Origin: an uncultured Eubacteriales bacterium
GTDB taxonomy: Bacteria; Bacillota; Clostridia; Oscillospirales; Oscillospiraceae
DNA: 64,000 nucleotides
Direction of reading: 5' to 3'
NCBI GenBank assembly: GCA_900316745.1
Contig: ONEB01000007.1
Coordinates: 1 to 64,000 of the forward strand
This document shows positions 29,652 through 38,612 of the stretch, piece after piece. Position numbers and translations under genes: made by a program. Below the pieces are notes generated by a model. It was not told where the DNA came from. It worked only from the letters and a program-made list of their open reading frames with translations, and did not search any database. The stretch's first letter is position 1. Every line of letters begins with the position of its first letter.

Positions 29652-32234
29652 TTAGTTCCAGCCGAGGAAGCACTTCTGGCTCTCGACCTCGGCATAGAGC
29701 ATCGCGCCGTGATCGCGGGCGTCAAAAACCTCGATGACATCGGCGATCGGCGTGTCCTTCGCCTCCGGGACAAGCTCGAGGAAGCACTCGCGGAGCTCCT
29801 TGAGCGCCTCATCGTGATATTCGCAGTCGTCCTCGTCCTGATGCAGCGCCGTGTAGAACGTGCCCGCCTCGACGAGATCCTGGAAGAAGTGGCTGCCGTA
29901 GCTGAGCTCGGGAACCAGCCCGCGCTCGTTGTAGCTGACCTCCGCCACGGAGATGAAGTGGCAGATCTCCATGAACACCACCGGCACGCCGAGACTGATC
30001 GTGCTGGTGCCCCAGCGTCCGGGGCCGAGCAGGACGGCGTTTTTGCCCTTTAAGAGGGTGTTGAGCGTGCCGACGGTGCGCGCCGTCTGGTACTTCTGCT
30101 GCGGCGTGAGATCGAGATACTCCCGCGCGCGCAGGCGCACGATCCACTCGACCGGCTGGCACATGTTGCCGCCCATGAAGTTGCCGGTGAGATCATACAG
30201 GTGCGTTTTGAGCTCCGGCGCGCGCATGGCGCTGCCGACGCCCTTGGTCTGCAGCGGGCGGCACTGCAGGAGGTTGATGCGGTAATCCGCGTCCGCGCCG
30301 GCGCGGAAGTTGCAGGCGTACTCAATGTCCACGGGGTAATCATATTTTTCGGCCAGCACCGCCATGATATGCGTCATGTCCTTTGCAAAATCCGTCTGCC
30401 AGAGGAGCTTTTTGAACGAATAGATCTCCGGCGGCATCTCACGGATGCCGAGCTCGCGGAAGCGCTGGATCGTCGCCATATCGACCTCGGTGAAGACGGA
30501 CATGTCGGCTTTGACGTCGGCGCGGCTGATCTTCGTCAGGGGGATCGTGACGAACTTGTCGTTTTTCAGGTCGATGACGTCCGCGTTGTGCTGCGAGAAT
30601 TTATACTCGTCGCCGTAAGCGCACATCAGCGGGGCGCGGGGGTTGTCGAGCGAGATGAGACGGGCGTAGTCATCGGCCTCACGGTCCACGGCGCGTGTGC
30701 CCATGCCGAACACGAGACGCAGCATGCCCTTGTTCTCAGCGCCGATGTTCTGGCGGTTGATGTAGAGATTCTTGGAGTGGCCCACGCCGCCGATGTGCGG
30801 ATAGTAGTAGTCGCCGTGGCAGTCGCCGGAGACGCGCATGACGAGCAGCGCCATCTGCTCATCGCGCTCCAGGAGATCGCGCTCGGCGCGGTACTGGATG
30901 GCGTCGTAGTTCATCATGCTGCCGTAGACGTACTTCACGGCTTCTTCAAAGTGCTTGTAGCGCTCCTCGAGCGTGCCCTGGTTGGCGCAGAAAACGCTCT
31001 CGTATTTGCCGGCGAAGGCGTTGCCGAAGCCGTCCTCCAGCAGGGACGACGAGCGCACGATGATCGGGGACTGGCCGAAGTACTCCAGCATGGAGAGGAA
31101 CTGCTCGCGCGTGCGGTCGTCGAATTTGCCGTTCAGGAGCCGCTCCTGGATCTTCGGCGCAAACGCCATGTAGTCGTCCGTTTTATGGTCCAGCTTGGAG
31201 TCCTGCATCTGCTTGCGCAGCTGCCAGCAGCCGTTGTCGACGAAGTAGGTATAGAACACGTCCGCGCCGATGTAGAACGAGTCGTGCGGCTCGATGCGCC
31301 GCTCGAAGAATTCGGGGTCGGCGGCGCGCAGGACGTGGCGCGCCAGAAGCATGCCCGCCGCCTTGCCGCCGATGCAGCCGGTGCCGATCTCGCGGCGCAT
31401 GATGCCCAGAAGCTCCCGCACGCCGAAGTATTTGCGGCAGAGCTCCAGACGCTGCGGCTCGATGCCAAGCAGGCACTGGCGGATGTTATCGATCTCGCTC
31501 TCGCTGTAACGCCCGAGGGAGAGATCCTCCACCATGCGGTCCCAGCTGTCGCGCTGCTCGCCCACCTGCACGAAGTGGCGGAAGAGATCGAAGTTATCCA
31601 CGCTCGACGTGACGGTGCTCCACGCGCCGTCCTTGTAGCAGACGGGGAAATACATCGTGGGCGTGCTGCGCCCGGAGACGTTGACGGCGTGGATATACAT
31701 CGCGCCCTCCTCGGTGCAGACGTTCAGCAGCACGGGCGCGGCATGGCGGATACGGGAGATCGTCTCGTAGGTATGCTGGGCGAACATGAGCGGGAAGTAG
31801 CCGAGAGAGTTCATCTCGTTCAAATACGGATTCGTCAGCAGGAAGAAGTTTGACACCATCAGATCGGAAAACCAGAACTTCTGCAGCTCCGTCAGGCAGT
31901 CAAAGATATACAGGACGCCTTCGCCCTCCTGCTCGATGATGCGGTGGACAAGCACCGTGAAGCTCTCAAAGCCGATGTGCGGGTCGAGCTCATACATTTT
32001 CGCGTTCGCGCCGCCGGCTGCCATGGCCTCCGCGTCCATGACCATGTCGTGTTCGCCGAAGCGGAAATAGACAATGCGCTTGCCGGTGCGCACGACGCTC
32101 ATGACAAACTGGGTCGCGACGTACATGTAGTCCGCGACGCTCTTGATCTGCCAGACGACGTTTTCGCCCGGATGCAGGAATCCGATCGCCTGATCCAGAC
32201 CGTCCAGACCGGTGCTGACAATGGTATCGTTCAT
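29652..32234 (-). CDS. KaiC-like/ATP-grasp (PPDK N-terminal) fusion protein
   Basis: An 860-residue cytosolic protein of unknown function. Residues 1-230 have the look of a RecA/KaiC fold (STGLDGLDQAIGFLHPGENVVWQIKS; RIVYFRFGEHDM; GVLYIFDCLTELQKFWFSD), but no Walker A GKT/S is present at the expected place. Residues 280-660 resemble the ATP-grasp domain of pyruvate phosphate dikinase/PEP synthase (IGGKAAGM near 290, IIVRSSSLLEDG near 395, NLLQCRPLQ near 655). The phosphohistidine and PEP-binding domains of true PPDK are absent. The last 200 residues (GPGRWGTSTISLGVPV) are unassigned. The ATG has GGGAGG upstream. Confidence 0.75.
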   Translation of the reverse strand: MNDTIVSTGLDGLDQAIGFLHPGENVVWQIKSVADYMYVATQFVMSVVRTGKRIVYFRFGEHDMVMDAEAMAAGGANAKMYELDPHIGFESFTVLVHRIIEQEGEGVLYIFDCLTELQKFWFSDLMVSNFFLLTNPYLNEMNSLGYFPLMFAQHTYETISRIRHAAPVLLNVCTEEGAMYIHAVNVSGRSTPTMYFPVCYKDGAWSTVTSSVDNFDLFRHFVQVGEQRDSWDRMVEDLSLGRYSESEIDNIRQCLLGIEPQRLELCRKYFGVRELLGIMRREIGTGCIGGKAAGMLLARHVLRAADPEFFERRIEPHDSFYIGADVFYTYFVDNGCWQLRKQMQDSKLDHKTDDYMAFAPKIQERLLNGKFDDRTREQFLSMLEYFGQSPIIVRSSSLLEDGFGNAFAGKYESVFCANQGTLEERYKHFEEAVKYVYGSMMNYDAIQYRAERDLLERDEQMALLVMRVSGDCHGDYYYPHIGGVGHSKNLYINRQNIGAENKGMLRLVFGMGTRAVDREADDYARLISLDNPRAPLMCAYGDEYKFSQHNADVIDLKNDKFVTIPLTKISRADVKADMSVFTEVDMATIQRFRELGIREMPPEIYSFKKLLWQTDFAKDMTHIMAVLAEKYDYPVDIEYACNFRAGADADYRINLLQCRPLQTKGVGSAMRAPELKTHLYDLTGNFMGGNMCQPVEWIVRLRAREYLDLTPQQKYQTARTVGTLNTLLKGKNAVLLGPGRWGTSTISLGVPVVFMEICHFISVAEVSYNERGLVPELSYGSHFFQDLVEAGTFYTALHQDEDDCEYHDEALKELRECFLELVPEAKDTPIADVIEVFDARDHGAMLYAEVESQKCFLGWN

Positions 32235-32280
32235 GCGGATGCCTCCCTTGATTTTCCGGAACATTTGAATCAGATGTTAT

Positions 32281-32309
32281 ATTTTAGCATAAAAATGCGA
32301 GACATTCAA
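32281..32309 (-). promoter_or_regulatory. Promoter of KaiC-like/ATP-grasp gene
   Basis: TTGAAT, 17 bases, TAAAAT on the minus strand. Confidence 0.72.
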
Positions 32310-32325
32310 CGCGCAGGTGCGTTTG

Positions 32326-32360
32326 TGAAAAGAAAAACCGCACCCCGGTATGGGGTGCGG
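32326..32360 (-). terminator. Terminator of ilvA
   Basis: CCGCACCCC and GGGGTGCGG pair, with TTTTTCTTTTC following on the minus strand. Confidence 0.88.
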
Positions 32361-32379
32361 ATGGTGCGTGCGGTGTGGA

Positions 32380-33576
32380 TCAGTCGAAGAGCATATAGCC
32401 GCGCTCGCGCATGTCGCGGCGAATGGCGATGATATGATCCTCGTTGCGGGTCTCGAGCGTCATCGTGACGACGCAGGAGTTGACCTCGGTCTTGGCGTCC
32501 TCGCGCTCGTGCTCAACCGAGAGGATGTTCGCGCCGGACTCCGTGACGAGCGCGAGCAGCTGCGCAAGGCTGCCGGCGCGGTCGAGAAGCTTCGTGCGGA
32601 TGCGGGCGATGCGTCCGTACTTCTGCAGGCCCTTGGTGATGATGCGCGAGAGCGTCGTGATATCGACGTTGCCGCCGGAGACGATGGCGCAGGTCTTGAG
32701 CGAGGTATCGACCTTGCCGAAGAGGAACGCGGCGACGCTCGTCGCGCCCGCGCCCTCGGCGACGGTCTTGGGTCCCTCGAGCAGGGAGACGATGGCAGCG
32801 GCGATCTCGTCCTCGGTGACCGTGACGATCTCATCGACATACTCGCGCACCATCTCGAACGTGAGGTCGCCCGGCGTGAGGACGTGGATGCCGTCGGCAA
32901 TCGTGGCGCCGTCTTTCACGGTGGTGATATAGCCGTTGCGCTCGGAGACGAACATGCTGGGCACGGTCGCCGCCTGCACGCCGATGATCTTCACATTCGG
33001 GCGCATGAGCTTGACCGCCGCGGCGACGCCGCTGATGAGTCCGCCGCCGCCGATCGGGACGATGATCTGCTCGACGTCCGGCACCTGCTCGATGATCTCG
33101 AGACCGATGGTGCCCTGACCGGCGATGACGTAAGGATCGTTAAAGGGATGGGCAAACGTGTAGCCGTGCTCCTCAGCCAGACGGGCCGCCTCCGCCGCCG
33201 CGTCGTCATAGGCGCCGGGAACGAGCACGACCTCCGCGCCGTAGCTGCGCGTGGCCTGCACCTTCAGCACCGGGGCGCCCTCGGGCATGCAGATGATGGA
33301 GCGGATGCCGAGGCGGGACGCGGAGAGCGCGACGCCCTGCGCGTGGTTGCCCGCGGAGCAGGCAATGACGCCCTTGTCCGCGTCCTCCTTGGAGAGCGTG
33401 CGGATCTTGTTGAACGCGCCGCGGATCTTGAACGAGCCGGTCTTCTGGAGGTTTTCGGATTTGATGACGAGATTTTCGCCGAGCTGGCGGCTCGTGACGA
33501 TGGGCGTGAGCTCCGCCACGCCCTGCATGGCCTCGCGCGCCTCTTTGATCATATCAAGGGTCACTTTGTTTTTCAT
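32380..33576 (-). CDS. ilvA: Threonine ammonia-lyase with one ACT domain
   Basis: A 398-residue PLP enzyme that deaminates threonine to 2-oxobutanoate. The PLP lysine is in KTGSFKIRGA near residue 48, the phosphate-binding glycines in PIGGGGLISG near 180, and a C-terminal ACT domain spans about 320-398 (RIRTKLLDRAGSLAQLLALV). This is the shorter IlvA form with a single ACT domain, found in many anaerobes. The start at MKNKVT has GGGAG upstream. No branched-chain genes lie next to it. Two stem-loops (33606-33618, 33618-33645) stand in its leader, without a T-run. Confidence 0.93.
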   Translation of the reverse strand: MKNKVTLDMIKEAREAMQGVAELTPIVTSRQLGENLVIKSENLQKTGSFKIRGAFNKIRTLSKEDADKGVIACSAGNHAQGVALSASRLGIRSIICMPEGAPVLKVQATRSYGAEVVLVPGAYDDAAAEAARLAEEHGYTFAHPFNDPYVIAGQGTIGLEIIEQVPDVEQIIVPIGGGGLISGVAAAVKLMRPNVKIIGVQAATVPSMFVSERNGYITTVKDGATIADGIHVLTPGDLTFEMVREYVDEIVTVTEDEIAAAIVSLLEGPKTVAEGAGATSVAAFLFGKVDTSLKTCAIVSGGNVDITTLSRIITKGLQKYGRIARIRTKLLDRAGSLAQLLALVTESGANILSVEHEREDAKTEVNSCVVTMTLETRNEDHIIAIRRDMRERGYMLFD

Positions 33577-33654
33577 GATGCATTCTCCCAACTGCACAGA
33601 ATCTTTGATCTCAGATCAGGCGGTTTGTCAAGCAATTAACCGCCTCGTATCTGT

Positions 33655-33683
33655 ATCGTAACACGTTCCATGGCGATTTACAA
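33655..33683 (-). promoter_or_regulatory. Probable promoter of ilvA
   Basis: TTGTAA, 17 bases, TACGAT on the minus strand; back-to-back with the promoter of the dlt-like operon. Confidence 0.55.
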
Positions 33684-33706
33684 CTAAAATTTCACAACTG
33701 TGTCAA

Positions 33707-33735
33707 TTGCAATCAGATTGGCGATATGGTATAGT
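33707..33735 (+). promoter_or_regulatory. Promoter of the dlt-like operon
   Basis: TTGCAA, 17 bases, TATAGT. The leader before the lipoprotein is about 40 bases and A/T-rich. Confidence 0.65.
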
Positions 33736-33784
33736 ATATTTTATTATAATAAGGAATTGCGGCATCTGCCGCGATGGGATCACT

Positions 33785-36700
33785 ATGGACAGAGCGAACA
33801 CAAATCAACATCGCTGCCTTTTCCGCGCCGGGAGCATACGGCTTCTGGCGCTGCTGTGCGTTTTGATGCTTCTGACAGGCTGCGTGCGCACCGGGCAGAC
33901 GCCCCTCGCGGCGGCGCCTTTCCCGCAGCGCATGGCCGAGGCCCTCACTGCGAGAGACGGCTATCACATCAAGGCCGCCGTTTTGTATGACAAGACCGGC
34001 GCCGGGCACTGGGAGACCACGCTCGGCTATCTGCGCCAGCCGCTGCTGGTCGGGCTGGAGGTCACGCTCGAGGACGCTTACGGCGACTGGGAAACGCGCG
34101 GGTATGATCTCATCTATGCCGACGCGAGCGTCGCAAACGGGCGCGCGGACAAGGATCTCGCCAAGCGCCTTACAGCCTTTGCCGAAAACGGCGGCGCGCT
34201 CTTTTGCGACAACGCGCTGTGTACCTTCCTGCCCGCACGATGCTTCGGCGGGGCGAAATTCGAAAAGCTCGACGCCTTTCCCGAGACGCTGACGCTGCCG
34301 GAGACAGACGCCGACAAAAAGCCCCTGCAGGAGCTGGTGCAGGACTTCCACGCGCTCTACACCCGCTTCGGCGATTTTGATGTGATGCGCGGTCTGGACT
34401 ACGGCTGCGGCGCCCGGGGCGCGAAGGACGCTGCGCTCGTGCGCTGCGGGGAGCTCGCGCTCTATACGCTCTGCGACGTCGGAACCGGCTGCGTGTTCCT
34501 CACCTCTCCCCTCCTGCCGAATTTCTTCGCGCAGAGCGCCTTTTCCATGAAGCCGGAGGACGACGCGCAGACCTCCTTTGCGCCGACGGCGGCAAGCTGC
34601 AACCAGCTGCTGCTGTCAGACTTTGCCTCGTACGCCGCCAAGCGCATTTACGGCTGCGCCATCGAGCGCGTTTTCGGCTGCAACGGCAGCCCCTCCATGG
34701 CGTGGGAGCTCCACTATGAGGAGATCGACGCAATCGGAAACGGCTCGCTCTATGCGTTCTCCGACCTCTGTGAGGATCAGCGCCAGATCCCGTCATTTAC
34801 CATCGTGCGCAACCCGTACCACTGGTTTACGCAGAGCGAGACCATGAGCTATCTTCTCAACGACAGCGGCAAAGCGGGAGCGCTTTCGTTCCGCATGGAT
34901 CTTAACGAAAACGCCTATTCCTCCGGCACACACATCGACAGCAGCGGATCCTGGCTGAAGCTCTGCGACTACACCGGCGCGGGCAGCTACTTCGAGACGC
35001 TGCCGGACGAGAACCTGCGTCTGACGCCCTGCGCCCTGGACTATGACGGCGACGGCGACGCGGACTTCTTCTGCGGCAGCTCCGACGGAAACGTGTACTA
35101 CTTTGAAAATCTCGGCTTCACCGGTCTGGACGGCCGACTGAGGTGCGGCGAAAAGAAGTCTGTCATCCCCGCCGGGGAGAACGCCTTTTCCGCGCCGGCT
35201 GCGGCGGACCTGGACGGGGACGGGATCACGGATCTCATCGTCGGCACGGACGACGGTGTGCTGCGCTGGTATCGCGGCGGCGGCGCGCTTTCGTTCACGC
35301 CGATGGGCAAGCTGCTCGACACCGGGTACAAGGCGCAGGCGCTGCCCGCTGCCGCCGACTGTGACGGCGACGGCGTGACCGATCTGATCGTGGGCTCGTC
35401 CTGCGGACGTCTCACGCTGTATCACGGCGCGTCCGCGGACGGTCAATGGACAGCCGGGAAGGCAGTGAAGCTCGAATCCGAGAAGCCTTTCCGGGAGCTG
35501 ATCGACGACTTTGGCTGGGTCTCGCCCTCGTGGACGGACCTTGACGCCGACGGGAGACCCGATCTCGTGCTCGGAAGCTTTGAGGGCTATGCCGCCGTGC
35601 TGACGAACGACGGCAAGGGCGGCTTCCGCTTCAAGCAGACCATCACGATGGACGAGCGCAATTACAAGGGCAACGACAGCGTGAAGCTCGGCACCTATCT
35701 CACGCCGATGCTGCTGGATCTGGACGGCGACGGCGATCTCGATCTCATGGGCGGCTATGAGGAATACGGTCTCGCCTGCCCGATCGACTCACCCTACTTC
35801 CCCTATCGCGTGCAGCTGCAGGAGCAGATCGATTATTGCAGGGAGCGCGGCTGGTACGTCAGCGCGCACTCGCTCACGACGGCCTATTCCTCCGAGGCGC
35901 GGGAGCGCTGGGAGCTCGAGGCGCACAAAAAGGCGCTGAAAAGCTACGGGCTCGACGTGACGGGGCTCGGCACGAACCAGCACACCTGGTTTGTCTCCGC
36001 GCTCGATGGCACGCAGACGCTGCGCATGCAGCGTGAGGCAGGCTATCTCTGGAACAGCGGGCTCTCCCCCGCCGGATCTACGCTTCGCTATCCGCAGAGC
36101 CAGGCGGAGAACGTGATCGCCCTGCCCTATTATCTGGACGACGGCGGCGCGCCGTTTCTGGTGCAGAACGTCTCGATCCTGCCCTATCTCGGCGCTGAGG
36201 ATCAGGCGCTGAGCGCCAAATACGGCATGCCGATGTGCGCGTATTACCACTGCGATCTCATCTTCCGCGACGGGCCGGACATGTACCGGACCGCCGTTCA
36301 GACCGTGGAGGATTTCCGCCGTGAAAACGGATACAACTTCGTGCGCGAGGATCAGCTCATGCGCGCCTCGGCAGCGGCCTGCAGCCTGACGCTTGACGTG
36401 CGCGCCGAGGACGGACGCATCCTGCTTACCCCCGGCGCAGCGGATGACACAAAGCCGCTCTATGACGCGCGCTATCAGAGCGCCTGCGGCGTGCGCATCG
36501 CGTTTGCATCCGACGTGGACGCAGCGTCCGTCACCACGGACGCGCGGGTGCTTTGGCGCGGCGAGAACACGCTGACGGCAGCGCTCGACGGCACGGTCGC
36601 GCTCTGCGTCGGCGAGAGGGCGGACAGCCGCATCGCGCGCGTGAATCTCCCGGCAGAGATCGACCCTGCCGCCGACGGCGCCGAGATCGCCTTTCTCGAC

Positions 36701-36841
36701 GGCGGACTGATGGAGGTCTGCGTCCGGGGCGACGCCGACACCGATGCTGCGGGCTGGGAGAAACAGACGCGCGGCACAGAAACGATATTCACGAAATTCG
36801 GAGACGCAGAGACCGTTCGCATCTCCTATCCGGAGGCATAA
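33785..36841 (+). CDS. Large FG-GAP/VCBS-repeat lipoprotein of the dlt-like operon
   Basis: A 1018-residue surface lipoprotein. A signal peptide ends in the lipobox LLTGC (lipid Cys at 33). Residues about 60-200 look like a glutamine-amidotransferase-type Rossmann region (YDLIYADASVA ... FAENGGALFCDNAL). Residues about 418-655 carry five calcium-binding FG-GAP/VCBS units, each with DxDGDG or DxDADG (DYDGDGDADFF, DLDGDGITDLI, DCDGDGVTDLI, DLDADGRPDLV, DLDGDGDLDLM). The C-terminal third (RERGWYVSAHSLTTAYS; LPYYLDDGG) hints at a barrel-type hydrolase fold, which is inference. ATG 33785 was chosen because the signal peptide starts there. Its stop is three bases before dltA. Confidence 0.8.
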   Translation: MDRANTNQHRCLFRAGSIRLLALLCVLMLLTGCVRTGQTPLAAAPFPQRMAEALTARDGYHIKAAVLYDKTGAGHWETTLGYLRQPLLVGLEVTLEDAYGDWETRGYDLIYADASVANGRADKDLAKRLTAFAENGGALFCDNALCTFLPARCFGGAKFEKLDAFPETLTLPETDADKKPLQELVQDFHALYTRFGDFDVMRGLDYGCGARGAKDAALVRCGELALYTLCDVGTGCVFLTSPLLPNFFAQSAFSMKPEDDAQTSFAPTAASCNQLLLSDFASYAAKRIYGCAIERVFGCNGSPSMAWELHYEEIDAIGNGSLYAFSDLCEDQRQIPSFTIVRNPYHWFTQSETMSYLLNDSGKAGALSFRMDLNENAYSSGTHIDSSGSWLKLCDYTGAGSYFETLPDENLRLTPCALDYDGDGDADFFCGSSDGNVYYFENLGFTGLDGRLRCGEKKSVIPAGENAFSAPAAADLDGDGITDLIVGTDDGVLRWYRGGGALSFTPMGKLLDTGYKAQALPAAADCDGDGVTDLIVGSSCGRLTLYHGASADGQWTAGKAVKLESEKPFRELIDDFGWVSPSWTDLDADGRPDLVLGSFEGYAAVLTNDGKGGFRFKQTITMDERNYKGNDSVKLGTYLTPMLLDLDGDGDLDLMGGYEEYGLACPIDSPYFPYRVQLQEQIDYCRERGWYVSAHSLTTAYSSEARERWELEAHKKALKSYGLDVTGLGTNQHTWFVSALDGTQTLRMQREAGYLWNSGLSPAGSTLRYPQSQAENVIALPYYLDDGGAPFLVQNVSILPYLGAEDQALSAKYGMPMCAYYHCDLIFRDGPDMYRTAVQTVEDFRRENGYNFVREDQLMRASAAACSLTLDVRAEDGRILLTPGAADDTKPLYDARYQSACGVRIAFASDVDAASVTTDARVLWRGENTLTAALDGTVALCVGERADSRIARVNLPAEIDPAADGAEIAFLDGGLMEVCVRGDADTDAAGWEKQTRGTETIFTKFGDAETVRISYPEA

Positions 36842-36844
36842 ACC

Positions 36845-38362
36845 ATGAGAAATTCCGCCGTTTGCCTGTTGGAGGCGGCTTACAGGCGGCGTCCGCAGGG
36901 CGCTGCACTGGAGGACGAGGCGCAGTGCCTGACCTACGAAGCGCTGCGCGAAAGCGCCCGCCGCGTGGGCGCGGGGCTGCTGCGCCATAGTCAGTCGAGC
37001 GCACCCGTGATGGTGTATCTGCCGAAGTCTGTCGGCATGGTGCAGGGCTTTTACGGCACGCTCTACGCCGGACGCGCCTACGTGCCCACGGACAGCGCCG
37101 CGCCGAAAGCACGGCTGGGCCGCATCCTTTCAAACCTGCGCCCCTCCGCCGTGATCACAAACGAGACGCTCTCCAAAAATCTGGAGGGACTCGACCTCGG
37201 CGGCGCGAGCGTGCTGCTGATCGACGACCTCCTGAAAAGCGAGCCCGACGACGACGCGGTAGACCGCGCGCTCGCCGGCGTCATCGACGCGGATCCCATT
37301 TACATCATGTACACGTCCGGCTCCACCGGCGAGCCGAAGGGCGTGACGATCCCGCACCGGGGCGTGCTGCACTTCGCGGACTGGGCTGCCGAGACGTTTC
37401 ACTGGGATGAGGACACCGTGATCGCAAACCAGGCGCCGCTGTACTTCGACGTGTCCGTGATGGACGTCTACGGCGCGCTGCGCTGCGCGGGAAAGCTGAT
37501 TCTGACGCCGGAGGTGCTCTTCCGCTTCCCGCTGAAGCTTCCGGAATTTCTGCGCGACAAGGACGTGACCTCGATCTACTGGGTGCCGACGGTGATGATC
37601 CGCGTCGCCAACTCCGGCGCGCTGGACGAGATCAAAATGCCGAAGCTGCGCACGGTCTGCTTCGCGGGCGAGGTGATGCCGAACCTGCAGCTGAACGTAT
37701 GGCGGCGCGCGCTGCCGCAGTGCAGCTTTGCAAACCTCTACGGCCCCACCGAGACGGACGTCTGCACCGCGTATCTCGTGGACCGCGAATTTTCGGATCA
37801 GGAGCCGCTGCCGATCGGGAGGGCGCTGCCGAACATGCGCGTCGTGCTCGTAAACGAAAAGGGCGATGTCTCCGACGAGGGCGAGATCTGCGTGAGCGCC
37901 TCCGGCATTTTGCTGGGGTATCGCGGCAATCCCGAGCTGACGGAGCGCGCGACGCTCCGGCTGGAGCTGCTGCCGGGCTGCCCGCAGCGCTTTTACCGCA
38001 CGGGCGATCTCGGCCGCTACAACGAGCGCGGGGAGCTCATGTTCCTCGGGCGCAAGGACGGGCAGATCAAGCTGCGCGGCAACCGCATTGAGCTCGGCGA
38101 GGTGGAAAACGCCGGGCGCATGATCGAGGGCGTGAAAAACGCCTGCGCGCTCTTTGACCGCGAGGCGCAGGAGATCGTGCTCTTCGCCGAGACCGACGAA
38201 GCATTTGCCGAGCGCGCGTTCCTGCGCGCGATGCGAAAGTTCATCCCCGCCTATATGATCCCGTCGCGCGCCGTATTTATGCCGGCGCTGCCCCATAACG
38301 CGAACGACAAGATCGACCGCGTGAAGCTAAAACAAATTCTGGAGGAGACACACCATGAATGA
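36845..38362 (+). CDS. dltA: DltA-like amino acid:carrier protein ligase
   Basis: A 505-residue adenylating enzyme that activates an amino acid (D-Ala in classic DltA) and loads it on DltC. Motifs: P-loop MYTSGSTGEPKG at 155-166, YFDVSVMDVYGAL, NLYGPTETDV near 298, YRTGDLGRY, RGNRIELGEVE, and catalytic Lys489 in NDKIDRVKLKQ. At the FCGE motif of Bacillus DltA, whose Cys contacts D-Ala, this protein has FAGE (A274), so the substrate may not be D-Ala. The three-base gap from the lipoprotein and seven-base overlap with dltC imply tight co-expression. Confidence 0.87.
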   Translation: MRNSAVCLLEAAYRRRPQGAALEDEAQCLTYEALRESARRVGAGLLRHSQSSAPVMVYLPKSVGMVQGFYGTLYAGRAYVPTDSAAPKARLGRILSNLRPSAVITNETLSKNLEGLDLGGASVLLIDDLLKSEPDDDAVDRALAGVIDADPIYIMYTSGSTGEPKGVTIPHRGVLHFADWAAETFHWDEDTVIANQAPLYFDVSVMDVYGALRCAGKLILTPEVLFRFPLKLPEFLRDKDVTSIYWVPTVMIRVANSGALDEIKMPKLRTVCFAGEVMPNLQLNVWRRALPQCSFANLYGPTETDVCTAYLVDREFSDQEPLPIGRALPNMRVVLVNEKGDVSDEGEICVSASGILLGYRGNPELTERATLRLELLPGCPQRFYRTGDLGRYNERGELMFLGRKDGQIKLRGNRIELGEVENAGRMIEGVKNACALFDREAQEIVLFAETDEAFAERAFLRAMRKFIPAYMIPSRAVFMPALPHNANDKIDRVKLKQILEETHHE

Positions 38363-38609
38363 GGATATCTTAAAGCGCATCAACGACTACGTCTGCCAGA
38401 CCTGCGAGATCGAGGACGATCCCGACTACGACGTGGACACGCATCTGTTCGACGCGGGCTATCTCGATTCGCTCGGCGCGGTGGAGCTGGTGCTCTTCGT
38501 CGAAAAGGAGTTCGGCATCGAGATCTCCCAAAAGGACATCGTCATGTATCCGATGAACACCGTGCGCGAGATCGCCGCGGTGGTCGAGCAAAAGCGCGCG
38601 GGAAAGTAA
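38355..38609 (+). CDS. dltC: DltC-like carrier protein
   Basis: An 84-residue acyl-carrier protein. Ser39 in GYLDSLGAVELV is the phosphopantetheine site. The acidic helices and the ending typical of carrier proteins (DIVMYPMNTVREIAAVVEQ) support the call. It overlaps dltA by eight bases and receives the activated amino acid from the DltA-like ligase. Confidence 0.93.
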   Translation: MNEDILKRINDYVCQTCEIEDDPDYDVDTHLFDAGYLDSLGAVELVLFVEKEFGIEISQKDIVMYPMNTVREIAAVVEQKRAGK

Positions 38610-38612
38610 GCC

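Noticed and set aside
33606-33645. ilvA leader as an attenuator
   Set aside because: Two stem-loops are visible in the leader, but there is no T-run after them and no Ile/Thr-rich small frame, so an attenuator cannot be supported.
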